Shown here: positions 44,367-53,268 of the stretch, piece by piece
How the letters are laid out: each line of letters opens with the position of its first letter
How positions within the stretch are numbered: the stretch's first letter is position 1
DNA from: Neobacillus drentensis NBRC 102427
Lineage (GTDB): Bacteria; Bacillota; Bacilli; Bacillales; Cytobacillaceae
Length of the DNA: 64,000 bases
Reading direction: 5' to 3'
NCBI RefSeq assembly: GCF_001591445.1
Contig: NZ_BCUX01000003.1
Span: forward strand, 186,001-250,000
Made by a program: the position numbers and the translations under genes
Notes under the pieces: generated by a model
What the model saw: only the letters and a program-made list of their open reading frames with translations
The model's database searches: none
Told to the model about the DNA's origin: nothing

Positions 44367-45893
44367 TTAATCTCCCTTACTTATACCTTCAAAACATTCC
44401 TCTTTTTCTTTTACTTGGGTAATAAAACGTGAGGCATTTTCACCAGCAATTTTCCCAAAAACGGATCCGGCCATTAAGCCCGCACCACCAGGGTAGTTAA
44501 AGTAGAATAGGCCGCCTACCAGTTCTCCAGCAGCATATAACCCTGGAATCGATTGGGACAATACGTCTTGAACCTCGGTATTCGTGTTTATTTGTAAGCC
44601 GCCAAACGTAAAGGTGATTCCGCATGTGACAGCATACGCCTCAAATGGACCTTCATCTAAGGTATTGGCCCAATTGGATTTCCGTACTGCTAACCCATCT
44701 GTACAACGGCCATCCTTAATATTAGGATTGAATGATATATCTTTACGTACAGACTCATTGTATTCCGCTATCGTCTTTAAAAAACCTTCCTTATCCACAC
44801 CGTCAAGCTTATCCGCCAATTCTTCTAAGGTATTAGCTTTGACCTTGGTTACCTTTCGTCCCCGATATTCCTCTCGTAAAAGCCCTGCTACTTTAGAATC
44901 GAATATCTGCCAAGCAAATTGGCCTGGCTGTTCGAGGATCATTTTTCCATATTTCGCATATGTGTAGTTTCTAAAATCTGCCCCTTCGTCAACAAAACGC
45001 TTTCCTTCAGCATTTACTAGTATTCCAAACGGATAACTGAGTTTTTGAAATCCTTCTGTAAATTCTGGCAGATAGCGGTCTCCGCCAACGGAATGGCAGC
45101 CTGACCAGTTTCCCGCAGCAAGAGCTCCAATATTTAACGCCATTTGAATGCCCTCGCCGGTATTAAAACGGCTCCCTCTTGCTTTAGCTAGATCCCAATT
45201 TGGACCTAAGTATCGAGTTCTCATTTCCGGGTTGGCATGAAAACCCCCAGATGCTAAGATAACCGCTTTCGCATGGACTTCAGTTGTTTTTCCATTATGC
45301 TTAAAAACGACTCCATGCACGCCATCATCATCGTGAATGAGTTCGGTCGCCATCGCATTAAATAACACTTGAACACCTAAACTCTCTGCTTCAGCATGTA
45401 ATGCTCCAACTAAACCTGGTCCTCCACCTACGGATTCAACAATCATTCCACCCCAAAATTTAAAGATACCATCCACTTTAAAGGCTTGGCGACCGTAGAT
45501 GGGCACCCACCTGACTTTATGGGACTGCATCCATTTCATTGTTTCGAAGCTTTTACTTGTTAAGAGGGAGGCAAGCTCTGGGTCGGTTCGATATTCCGTT
45601 ATCCGACACATATCATCAAAGAATTCTTCCTCCATATACGACCCAAAGTCTGTCATGTCTATATCTTCCTGCGTTAGGTCAGGCATAATTTGTTTTAACT
45701 CTTCGACATCTTTATAGGCAAATCGGATGGAGCCATGAGTAAACGTGCTATTACCACCTTTTTCAGCCTCTGGTGCTTTTTCAAGCACTATAACATTAGC
45801 ACCATTCTCCCGAGCCGCTATTGCAGCACACATGGCGGCATTCCCTGCTCCTACTACAACAATATCAGTTTCATAGATTTTGTTTTCCGTCAC
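44367..45893 (-). CDS. FAD-dependent oxidoreductase (3-ketosteroid dehydrogenase / TcuA-like), intact paralogue
   Basis: 508 residues: YETDIVVVGAGNAAMCAAIAAREN, EKAPEAEKGGNSTFTHGSIRFA, VILASGGFHANPEMRTRYL, VGGDRYLPEFTEGFQK and the C-terminal SIPGLYAAGELVGGLFYFNYPG. It belongs to the FAD_binding_2 group that introduces or reduces C-C double bonds next to a carbonyl. I choose the GTG at 45893 (GAGGG 9 bases upstream); the TTG at 45914 lies inside the terminator T-run. It follows the extradiol dioxygenase gene and precedes the monooxygenase. A decayed relative is at 39760. Confidence 0.85.
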   Translation of the reverse strand: MTENKIYETDIVVVGAGNAAMCAAIAARENGANVIVLEKAPEAEKGGNSTFTHGSIRFAYKDVEELKQIMPDLTQEDIDMTDFGSYMEEEFFDDMCRITEYRTDPELASLLTSKSFETMKWMQSHKVRWVPIYGRQAFKVDGIFKFWGGMIVESVGGGPGLVGALHAEAESLGVQVLFNAMATELIHDDDGVHGVVFKHNGKTTEVHAKAVILASGGFHANPEMRTRYLGPNWDLAKARGSRFNTGEGIQMALNIGALAAGNWSGCHSVGGDRYLPEFTEGFQKLSYPFGILVNAEGKRFVDEGADFRNYTYAKYGKMILEQPGQFAWQIFDSKVAGLLREEYRGRKVTKVKANTLEELADKLDGVDKEGFLKTIAEYNESVRKDISFNPNIKDGRCTDGLAVRKSNWANTLDEGPFEAYAVTCGITFTFGGLQINTNTEVQDVLSQSIPGLYAAGELVGGLFYFNYPGGAGLMAGSVFGKIAGENASRFITQVKEKEECFEGISKGD

Positions 45894-45912
45894 AAAACTA
45901 TCCCTCGCTTTC

Positions 45913-45946
45913 AAAAAAACTGACTCAAGCTATTTCCTGAGTCAGC
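45913..45946 (-). terminator. Intrinsic terminator inside the catabolic operon
   Basis: On the minus strand the stem CTGACTCA / TGAGTCAG with a 10-base loop is followed by seven Ts. It lies between the extradiol dioxygenase stop and the FAD oxidoreductase start, all in the same direction, and would lower expression of the downstream genes. Confidence 0.8.
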
Positions 45947-45953
45947 TTATAAA

Positions 45954-46907
45954 TCACGCTTCGATCGTTGGTTTATTCAATTCCTTATCGCTTACGGTTT
46001 CTCCCCAATAAGTGTTAGCAATCGAGTGATCTTCCTCCGTCCACTCGACCGGTTCCCAGTCTGGTTCAAAAATTAAATAGGATCCGCTAAATAACTCCAC
46101 ACGGCAGCCGCTGCCTGGGTCACATACATAGAGATAAAACGCCTGCGAAACACCGTGTTTACCTGGCCCAATAAATTTGATACCTGCTTCAGCCAAAATA
46201 TCCGCTGCTCTTAGGATATCTTGAGCGCTATCGTGCCAATAGGAAATGTGATGAAGCTGGTTTGGTGTTTCTGCTTGCGGTCTTGAAATAACTGCAATAT
46301 CGTGAACTAAAGGAGTGACGCTCATCCAGCCTGCAACGGTCGTTTTTTCATTGTATCTCACATATTCACGAAGCTTAAATCCTAATTGGCTGCCTAAGTA
46401 TTCGAGAATTTCACCGACATCCATGGAAGTAGCAATATTTACATGGTCAAATCGCCTTGGCGAGCAACCGCGCGCCCATGCTTTGTACGTTTGATTTTTT
46501 AAGACGGAACGTCTTTTTTCATCTGCCTTAGGCTTGTCCACATCATAGTAAATTTCAAAAGAATGCTGGCTTGGCAGTTTAAAGCGTATCGCTCGTCCTT
46601 GACCAGCTTCTTCGCCCGCTTCAATCCAGTTAACCTCTGTTCCGGCTTTCTCAAGCAGCTGGGCAAAGCCCTCCACATCTTCCGGACGTTTCGTTCTCCA
46701 GCCGATATGATCAACATATCCTTTCTCTCCTGCTGTTAAAGAAAGAGAGTGATGTTCAAAGTCGCCCCATGCACGTAAGTAATAGGTTCCGTTTTTTTCT
46801 TCTGTTACTTCTAATCCAATGACATCCTTGAAAAACCATAATGATTTTTCCAAATCTGGAGTGACAAGTGCTACATGTCCTAACTTTGCAATCTCTGGTA
46901 AAGTCAT
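45954..46907 (-). CDS. Type I extradiol ring-cleavage dioxygenase (VOC family), copy 1
   Basis: 317 residues, two VOC domains as in BphC, HsaC and catechol 2,3-dioxygenases. The iron ligands are visible in the C-terminal domain: His155 (RRFDHVNIA), His219/220 (NQLHHISYW) and Glu271 (CRVELFSGSY). It cleaves a catechol next to the hydroxyls with O2. The N-terminal GHVALVTPDLEKSLWFF and the C-terminal EPDWEPVEWTEED are shared with the paralogue at 53799. GGAGG precedes the ATG, 26 bases after the hydrolase gene. The substrate is not determinable from sequence. Confidence 0.9.
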   Translation of the reverse strand: MTLPEIAKLGHVALVTPDLEKSLWFFKDVIGLEVTEEKNGTYYLRAWGDFEHHSLSLTAGEKGYVDHIGWRTKRPEDVEGFAQLLEKAGTEVNWIEAGEEAGQGRAIRFKLPSQHSFEIYYDVDKPKADEKRRSVLKNQTYKAWARGCSPRRFDHVNIATSMDVGEILEYLGSQLGFKLREYVRYNEKTTVAGWMSVTPLVHDIAVISRPQAETPNQLHHISYWHDSAQDILRAADILAEAGIKFIGPGKHGVSQAFYLYVCDPGSGCRVELFSGSYLIFEPDWEPVEWTEEDHSIANTYWGETVSDKELNKPTIEA

Positions 46908-46933
46908 CTTTATACCTCCGCATGTTATATTTT

Positions 46934-47773
46934 TTAGATTGAACTAGAGAAATAGTTTTGGATTAAATTATTAAAGCTTTCTTGGTTCTCAATTTGCGTC
47001 CAGTGGCCGCACTTTCCGTATACATGCAATTGAACATTCTGGAGATGTGAGAGTAGATAATAGCTAGATTCTACTGAGCAAACCATATCATCACGTCCAT
47101 GAACAAGTAATATTGGATTTTGGATTCGTTTAAGTGCAGTTACTGGCACAGGGACAGCTGCTGTTGCAAAGATGGATTCGTTAGAAAGATGGATTTCCGG
47201 ACGCATTGCTGTCTCATATCGTGTAGCGGCAAGTGAGTCTATTTCTGGAGCAAGTTTTTCTGCATCATACACGAACCAGCCCATAATTTGACGCATTTTC
47301 TTTTCGGATGGATTATCGTAGAATCCCTTAGCACGTGCTAGTTCAGGACTTAGCTTTGTATTCGGTGTCCCTCCAGGTCCCATTAAGACAACCCGGCCAA
47401 AACGTTCAGGATATTCTAGTAATAGTTCCAATGCAATGGAACAGCCTAACGAATTCCCAACCACGTGAGCCTTTTGTATCCCGTAGCGATCCAGCAATTC
47501 AATCAGCTGTTTTACCCAAAGGTTCGTCCATCCCTGTCTGTTCTTTGGAAGTTCCTCAGGATGTCCACTTTGTCCAAAGCCAAGCAGATCTGGAGCAATG
47601 CAGTCATAGGTTTCACCGCAAGTATTTAATGCGTACCGCCAGTTAGCCCATGCGAAAACACCTGGTCCAGAGCCATGTAAGAATAATATAGTTTCAGAAT
47701 TGCCCTCACCCGAACGGTTTACAAATGTTTCAAAGTTATCCGTTTTAACTAGTTGTTGAGTAATGTTTGCCAT
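46934..47773 (-). CDS. Meta-cleavage product alpha/beta hydrolase (BphD/HsaD/DmpD-like), copy 1
   Basis: 279 residues with the catalytic triad visible: Ser108 in VVGNSLGCS, Asp228 in LLVHGRDDMV, His257 in KCGHWTQIE. The oxyanion motif is HGSGPGVFAWANW. These C-C hydrolases split the ring-opened 2-hydroxy-6-oxo-dienoate made by extradiol dioxygenases, which matches the adjacent gene. AAGGAGGAG precedes the ATG. It is first in the operon that runs through the dioxygenase, FAD oxidoreductase and monooxygenase to the FAD-synthetase-like gene. Confidence 0.9.
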   Translation of the reverse strand: MANITQQLVKTDNFETFVNRSGEGNSETILFLHGSGPGVFAWANWRYALNTCGETYDCIAPDLLGFGQSGHPEELPKNRQGWTNLWVKQLIELLDRYGIQKAHVVGNSLGCSIALELLLEYPERFGRVVLMGPGGTPNTKLSPELARAKGFYDNPSEKKMRQIMGWFVYDAEKLAPEIDSLAATRYETAMRPEIHLSNESIFATAAVPVPVTALKRIQNPILLVHGRDDMVCSVESSYYLLSHLQNVQLHVYGKCGHWTQIENQESFNNLIQNYFSSSI

Positions 47774-47865
47774 TTTGAAATTCTCCTCCTTCTAAAAATA
47801 AAACAATCATGGGAACATCTAATGGAATGTAACCCCTTTCACTATTTCGTATTTTAACTCTATCT

Positions 47866-47910
47866 AAATTTTAGAAAATTCAGCATTCTAATTCTAGAGA
47901 AAAAATCATC
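47866..47910 (-). promoter_or_regulatory. Promoter element S1 of the first ring-cleavage operon
   Basis: 45 bases align without gaps to the element upstream of the MFS gene (49319-49363), with identical ATTTTAGAAAATTC and TCTAGAG blocks in the same spacing. On the minus strand the sequence reads CTCTAGA, then about 19 bases, then TTTTCTAAAAT, so the TAAAAT could be a -10 with the CTCTAGA box near -35. The absence of a good TTGACA suggests an activator. Confidence 0.55.
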
Positions 47911-47952
47911 TGACTTCCTACCATTTTTAGATAGTTTTTATTGGTTTTTTAA

Positions 47953-49269
47953 TTATATTTCTACGACTATTTTATCTTCAATTTCCTTCTGATCTTTCTT
48001 TGCTAATTTAAGTGTTGTGAGTGTGATTAAACTGATTAGCAGGAATCCAGCAATGATGAACATAGCCTGTTTAAAATTGAAGACACCCATAATATATGGT
48101 CCAACGAAACCCCCTAAGGAGGAAAGAGTGCTAACTAAAGCAATGCCAACTGGTGCAGTAGATTCTGAGAAGAAGAAAGTGATATATGCATAAAAAGTAC
48201 CCGAAATACCATATAATCCCGCGGAAGTAATAGAGAGCATTAAGACCATAAGTGGAACGCTTGATACAAAAGCACAGCCAATGAATCCAACCATAGCAAT
48301 AAACACACTTGCTCCTAAATGCAATTTGTGTGAGTTCGTTCGATCTGCATTCCATCCTGTAAAAAGAATCGACGGAATCGCAACAATCGATGGAATCATC
48401 GCTAACCAGCCAATTTGTAAGTTGGTCGTTGAAGATGAAGACAAAGATTTAATAATAGTTGGCATCCAATAAGAAAGTGCATTCACTGCGATAAAACCAG
48501 CGATATTAAATAAAGCTAATTTCCACAATTTTGACTCTTTCAACATGCCGAGATGAGAGGTTTTATTTAATTGGGAACTTAATTTTCGTTCCTTGTCTAA
48601 TTCTCCCTCAAGCCATGTTTTTTCTTCCGTCGTTAACCATTTTGCGTCAGCAGGTTTATTGGTCAAATAAAATATAACCACAATTCCTAAAATAATAGCT
48701 GGCAAACCTTCTAAGATAAACATCCATCTCCAACCCGCCATACCACTCCATGTGATTGTATCCATAATCCATGTGGACAACGGGGCACCGATCAACGCAC
48801 TTAATGGCAAGGCTACAAAAAAGAGCGCTGTTGCTTTCCCGCGTTCACGTGCCCTGAACCAATACGTTAAATAAAGAATGATCCCTGGGACAAATCCCGC
48901 TTCCGCTGCACCCAGTAAAAAGCGTAATATATATAAGTGAGTTGCAGATTGGATAAACCCTTGTAAAACAACGACAATTCCCCAAGTTATCATAATACGG
49001 GCAATCCACGCCCGTGCCCCCACCTTGTTCAAAATCATATTACTAGGAACTTCAAAGAGGAAATAACTGATAAAAAATAGACCAGACAACAAGCCAAATG
49101 CTTCTGCTGTTAATGACAAATCCGCATTCATCTGTAAGGCAGCATAACCCATATTGACTCGGTCTAAGAAGGCAACCACATACAAAAGCAAAATAAATGG
49201 TAGAATTCTCTTCATTGTTTTCTTTACCGTGCTTTTTTCAATCAGATTAATAGATTGTCCTTGATTCAA
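47953..49269 (-). CDS. MFS transporter, anion:cation symporter family (HpaX-like)
   Basis: 438 residues with 12 membrane segments. PFILLLYVVAFLDRVNMGYAAL is the ACS-family signature around TM1 (Asp-Arg-x-Asn), and FLLGAAEAGFVPGIILYLTYWF with RARERGKATALFF follows in TM4-5. This group imports organic anions such as 4-hydroxyphenylacetate, phthalate or glucarate. The start is TTG with AGGGAGGAA 7 bases upstream. It has its own promoter carrying the S2 element, suggesting co-regulation with the downstream ring-cleavage operon. Confidence 0.87.
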   Translation of the reverse strand: MNQGQSINLIEKSTVKKTMKRILPFILLLYVVAFLDRVNMGYAALQMNADLSLTAEAFGLLSGLFFISYFLFEVPSNMILNKVGARAWIARIMITWGIVVVLQGFIQSATHLYILRFLLGAAEAGFVPGIILYLTYWFRARERGKATALFFVALPLSALIGAPLSTWIMDTITWSGMAGWRWMFILEGLPAIILGIVVIFYLTNKPADAKWLTTEEKTWLEGELDKERKLSSQLNKTSHLGMLKESKLWKLALFNIAGFIAVNALSYWMPTIIKSLSSSSTTNLQIGWLAMIPSIVAIPSILFTGWNADRTNSHKLHLGASVFIAMVGFIGCAFVSSVPLMVLMLSITSAGLYGISGTFYAYITFFFSESTAPVGIALVSTLSSLGGFVGPYIMGVFNFKQAMFIIAGFLLISLITLTTLKLAKKDQKEIEDKIVVEI

Positions 49270-49318
49270 ATAAATTCCTCCCTATAAATAGTTGGTGTTT
49301 GAAACTGCTTACATTTTT

Positions 49319-49363
49319 ATATTTTAGAAAATTCTGTATACTGTATCTAGAGTAAAAAATATT
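49319..49363 (-). promoter_or_regulatory. Promoter element S2 upstream of the MFS gene
   Basis: This is the partner of S1 at 47866: about 35 of 45 bases match by eye, including both blocks and their spacing. It contains the TTCTAAAAT nonamer (49321-49329). It lies about 50 bases upstream of the TTG start. Confidence 0.55.
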
Positions 49364-49458
49364 GGATTTTACACTATTTTCAAGTTGTTTTTGTTGGTTA
49401 TTATCAAATGATGAGTTCAATAAATAAGAGCAATCCAATTTGGACTGCCCTTAGTTGT

Positions 49459-51315
49459 CTATATTTTTAGCTCTCCCAATGCCATTAGTGAGTCAAGAAT
49501 GAGCAAGAGCTGATAGCTTTGGGAAGAATCACGCAAATCTTTTTTGAGAAGCGTTTCTATCTTATTAATTCGATACATTAGACCACTCATAGATAAGGAA
49601 AGGTCATCCATCGTCTGCTGAAGTTTCCCACCATTCGATAAAAAGACATAGAGTGTTTTCAGTAACTCTTTTTGTTTCGCATCATTTAATTTATATAGTG
49701 GTCCAAATTCTTGTTTTGCGATTTTCTTAATCCCGCTTACATTTTTTGAATTTATAAGGACACCTACTATCCCTAAATCTTTAAAACCATTAATTTTTTT
49801 ATCCGTGGACATCCTTAAGGCGATTAAGGATTCTTCGAAATAATCCAAAATACTCTCAATATCCTCAGATTTATCGCTTATCCCTACTTTATATTGATAA
49901 GTTGAATACGTTGTTTCAATATGTTTCAGTATCTTTTCCATTATAGCGATAATATTTGCTGTTTCGGGGATCAGCATAATAATCTGCCCCTCATACTGAC
50001 CAATTAACGCTTTATATCCTTGGATATCGAGATACTTGGCAATGGTCTCTAATATTTGTTCATAGTGATCAAAGCTATTCTGGGTTGTCTTTCCCTTCTC
50101 TTTATAATCAATTGCGGCAATATAGAAAGGGTTCTCAAGGTCAAATCCCATATGCCGGCCACGCTTAACAATTTCCTCCTTGGAAGAATATTGTCCCTTA
50201 AGTATTTGTTCTAAAAAATACCCCTTCATTTTTTCAAGTGCTTCAAAACTTGTTTTTTCGTTTAAAAGGTACAATGAGGCGGCATTGGCAACCCTCTCGA
50301 TAAACATAATATCTGTTTCAGCGCTTTTACCTGATTCATTTATATAAAGAAAGGTACAATACCCAATAACTTTTTTTTGGACAATAATGGGAGTAATTAA
50401 ACGTTCCTGTTTTCCTGTCACTATTCTGGTCGTTTCATTAAATAATGGCAGCAGGTTGTGATTATTCCTATTTTTACGAATTAAATTCTCTTTTAAGTTG
50501 TTATTCAGACTACTATATTGCTCTTCTTTCAACCCTGAGTAAACAATCTTTTGGAAGCTTAAATCTTCAATAGAAATGGGGATTCTCAATAATTTAAACG
50601 TGTTATCAGCAATATCCTGAAGATTGCTTCCATTCGAAACACTTTCCGTTAATTTCTTATGGAACTTAGACACGGTTTCGATAAAATTCCGTTGCTCTAA
50701 CAATTGCTCATAAGTATACTCCAGTTCATCAATGATATTACTTTCATGATAGAACTTAAGCTCCTCTTGAATTTCATTACCCCAATCCTCTTGAAGTCTT
50801 GCTTCGAAACAGCATTCAGCATCTCCCATAGCAATACAGCTAATTTCCTTTACAATCACACTTTTCCTGCAGACTGTTGACATATAACCACTCGCATATC
50901 CTGTCAAGGTATGGCATACAGGTGCTTCTGATTGGCCATGGTGCTTGATATGCTCCATTGCTTCAAATGAGTCAATCCATTTTCCTTTGCCAAGGATCGA
51001 TTTTATGGTTTCTGAATCACTCATTTCAATTATTCTTTCGGACTGTATATCTCTAAAATGCCCCGTACTTAAGTGGAGAATCGAAGCTTGATTAAGAAGT
51101 TCATTTATTGAAGAACTAGTTTTCATTGCTTCTTCTGCATCACTTATTCCTAAATTCCAGCCATAGCGAATAAGAAATCCTTTTGCTCTTTTGGTACCGA
51201 GATTCTCAATTAATCCTTTTCTCAGCAGGCCAAATGCAGCAGCCGTGGAAAGGATTTTTTTATTACCATCCAAGGATTTGCTCGGTTTATAAGATTCAGC
51301 AATGCTAGCCAACAT
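49459..51315 (-). CDS. Hybrid regulator: XylR_N and V4R sensor with a PucR-type HTH output
   Basis: 618 residues. Residues about 15-75 resemble XylR_N (ILSTAAAFGLLRKGLIENLG, RAKGFLIRYGWNLGISDAEE). Residues about 105-190 form a V4R domain with the cysteine cluster PVCHTLTGYASGYMSTVCR, ISC and ECCFEAR. A GAF/PucR-like middle follows (about 225-500). The C-terminus is a PucR HTH_30: LLKTLYVFLSNGGKLQQTM and MYRINKIETLL. XylR_N-V4R binds aromatics in sigma-54 activators such as XylR and DmpR; here no sigma-54 AAA+ domain exists. GAGGGGGA precedes the ATG. It is probably the activator of the ring-cleavage operons. Confidence 0.85.
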   Translation of the reverse strand: MLASIAESYKPSKSLDGNKKILSTAAAFGLLRKGLIENLGTKRAKGFLIRYGWNLGISDAEEAMKTSSSINELLNQASILHLSTGHFRDIQSERIIEMSDSETIKSILGKGKWIDSFEAMEHIKHHGQSEAPVCHTLTGYASGYMSTVCRKSVIVKEISCIAMGDAECCFEARLQEDWGNEIQEELKFYHESNIIDELEYTYEQLLEQRNFIETVSKFHKKLTESVSNGSNLQDIADNTFKLLRIPISIEDLSFQKIVYSGLKEEQYSSLNNNLKENLIRKNRNNHNLLPLFNETTRIVTGKQERLITPIIVQKKVIGYCTFLYINESGKSAETDIMFIERVANAASLYLLNEKTSFEALEKMKGYFLEQILKGQYSSKEEIVKRGRHMGFDLENPFYIAAIDYKEKGKTTQNSFDHYEQILETIAKYLDIQGYKALIGQYEGQIIMLIPETANIIAIMEKILKHIETTYSTYQYKVGISDKSEDIESILDYFEESLIALRMSTDKKINGFKDLGIVGVLINSKNVSGIKKIAKQEFGPLYKLNDAKQKELLKTLYVFLSNGGKLQQTMDDLSLSMSGLMYRINKIETLLKKDLRDSSQSYQLLLILDSLMALGELKI

Positions 51316-51341
51316 TTATTCCCCCTCTCTAATTCGAGTTA

Positions 51342-52328
51342 TTAGGAGTTTACAAGGGTTTTTCCTTTGCTTGGAACCACTTTACTAATTTGCTCACCAA
51401 GATCAATCACACCATTCACACTTTTGATCTGACAGCGAATGACATCGCCATCCTTAAGATATTTGCCGCTGATTAATTGTCCCTCTTCAAGTAAATTCAA
51501 CTTTTGTTGATAAGGAATAGCCATGTTAGATAAAAGTTCCATTACTTGTGGAGTTAGACTTAGAGCAACCCCGCCTGCAGTTCCAGTAACAATTAGATCC
51601 CCTGGTGATAACTCCATAATCTCAGATAACTCTGTAAGGGTTTCTGCAGGTTTGTAGAGCAGTTGGTTTGAATTAGCAGATTGCCTTAATTCATCATTCA
51701 CCCATAGCTTTAAGTCAAGATCATGAATCAATGGTAGTTCATCCTTGTCAAGCAAATAAAGATAAGGACCTGTTGGACAAAAGGTTCGATAACTCTTACC
51801 TTTCAACCACTGCCCTTGGGATAACTGTACATCTCGTGCTGAGACATCATTAACAATCACAAGCCCCGCAATATACAGATGAAGGTTTTCATCAGTTATA
51901 TCTGAAGCTTCTGATATTTCTGTTCCGATTACGAGACCAAGCTCCAATTCATAATCTAGTAGTTTAACACCGCGCGGCCTTACAATTTCACTCGTTGCGC
52001 CGCAAAGGGAACTGTCAGCTTTGCTAAAAATCATATTAAAAGGAGCTCGTGCAGCTTCCATTCCCGTCTCAGAACGATGCTCTGAGTAATTTACTCCCTG
52101 ACAAATGATTCGTGCCGGCTTTGTCACCGGGCTCAAAATCGTCACTTCGTTTAATGAAACTGATTCTGTATTATCTTGTGCATTGATGGCACGAGCTTCC
52201 TCTTTCCCTTGCTCCAAAAAATCAGCTAAACTTTGGTATGTACCTGATAAAAGGAGGATTTGATCGACGGATACAACTCCCCATTGCACTTTTTGTTTAT
52301 GTTCAAATCTAACAATTTTAATACCCAT
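51342..52328 (-). CDS. FAH-family hydrolase/isomerase (HpaG-like)
   Basis: 328 residues of the fumarylacetoacetate hydrolase family. Metal-site residues appear in LDYELELGLVIG (Glu-x-Glu), with NDVSARDVQ, KSYRTFCPTGPYL and GDLIVTGTAGGV. Relatives in meta-cleavage routes are 5-carboxymethyl-2-oxo-hex-3-ene-1,6-dioate decarboxylase/isomerase (HpaG), oxalocrotonate decarboxylase-like enzymes and acylpyruvate hydrolases. I choose ATG 52328 with GAGGGGAGAT upstream; the frame extends 18 codons further without a ribosome site. It follows the hydratase gene in the same operon and precedes the regulator by 26 bases. Confidence 0.85.
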   Translation of the reverse strand: MGIKIVRFEHKQKVQWGVVSVDQILLLSGTYQSLADFLEQGKEEARAINAQDNTESVSLNEVTILSPVTKPARIICQGVNYSEHRSETGMEAARAPFNMIFSKADSSLCGATSEIVRPRGVKLLDYELELGLVIGTEISEASDITDENLHLYIAGLVIVNDVSARDVQLSQGQWLKGKSYRTFCPTGPYLYLLDKDELPLIHDLDLKLWVNDELRQSANSNQLLYKPAETLTELSEIMELSPGDLIVTGTAGGVALSLTPQVMELLSNMAIPYQQKLNLLEEGQLISGKYLKDGDVIRCQIKSVNGVIDLGEQISKVVPSKGKTLVNS

Positions 52329-52370
52329 TATATCTCCCCTCATTTTACGGATATATATTTTCTTACAATA

Positions 52371-52404
52371 AAGACTCCTCACATAACGATATACAAGGAG
52401 TCTT
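52371..52404 (-). other. Intergenic hairpin between hydratase and FAH genes
   Basis: A 9-bp stem AAGACTCCT / AGGAGTCTT with a 16-base loop. On the minus strand it is followed by TATTG, not a T-run, so it is more likely a weak attenuator or RNA-processing structure than a full terminator. Confidence 0.4.
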
Positions 52405-52430
52405 CAAACATAATTAATACTAGTGTTTTT

Positions 52431-53219
52431 TTACTTTAAACGGTATCTTTTAAAGCTCGCTGATACTGAACCCAACTGTTCAAATTCTGCTGTGAATGTA
52501 TCCCCATCTTCGATAACTATCGCCTTTGAAAGAGCTCCAGCAAGAATAACTTCACCAGCATATAGAGATATACCATAATTACCTAGGGCATTAGCAAGCC
52601 AGGCAACTGCTTGCGCGGGATTCCCCATTACTGCTGCACTTACGGCAGAGTCCAAAAATTCATTATTCCTAAATACATTCATGCCGATTTTGGTGAGGTC
52701 AAGCCCCTCTATCTTAGCTGTTGTTTTGCCGATAACCGCTCCTGCTGAAGAACCATTGTCTGCTACCGTATCTTCGAACTTGATTTGCCAGTCTTTAATC
52801 CGACTGTCAATAATTTCGAGTGCCGGCACGATGTAATCGGTTGCTTCAATGACGTCATTCATTGTTACTCCAGGACCATTTAAATCTTTCTTTAAGACAA
52901 AGGCAATTTCGAATTCAATCTTTGGCTGGATATACTGATTTAGTTCAATCGTCTCTCCGTCCTCATAGATCATGTCATTTAGAAGATGCCCATAATCTGG
53001 CTCGTTCACATTTAACATATCCTGCATCGCTTTACTTGTGAGACCGATTTTTTTCCCAACAATTACTGCGCCTTTATCTACTTTATGATGAATTTGGTGC
53101 AGCTGAATTTGGTAGGCTTCATCCACAGAAATTTCTTCTATAGATGAAGTAAAGGGCGCAATCGGCTGTTTCTCACTTTCCGCTTCCATTAATGCTGTAG
53201 CAGCTTTTTGAATATCCAT
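52431..53219 (-). CDS. 2-Keto-4-pentenoate hydratase family (HsaE/HpaH/MhpD-like)
   Basis: 262 residues: AYQIQLHQIHHKVDKGAVIVGKKIGLTSKAMQ, PDYGHLLNDMIYED, QPKIEFEIAFVLKKDL, PALEIIDSRI and GNPAQAVAWLANALGNYGISLYAGEVILAGAL are the family hallmarks. It adds water to a 2-hydroxydienoate, giving 4-hydroxy-2-oxo acid. A dedicated HsaF/BphI-type aldolase is not in the window. I use ATG 53219, with AAAGGAG 8 bases upstream, rather than the ATG two codons before. Confidence 0.9.
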   Translation of the reverse strand: MDIQKAATALMEAESEKQPIAPFTSSIEEISVDEAYQIQLHQIHHKVDKGAVIVGKKIGLTSKAMQDMLNVNEPDYGHLLNDMIYEDGETIELNQYIQPKIEFEIAFVLKKDLNGPGVTMNDVIEATDYIVPALEIIDSRIKDWQIKFEDTVADNGSSAGAVIGKTTAKIEGLDLTKIGMNVFRNNEFLDSAVSAAVMGNPAQAVAWLANALGNYGISLYAGEVILAGALSKAIVIEDGDTFTAEFEQLGSVSASFKRYRLK

Positions 53220-53268
53220 TACCATTGCTCCTTTATGTCGATGCTATTAAAGAATGGTGGTGATTTTT

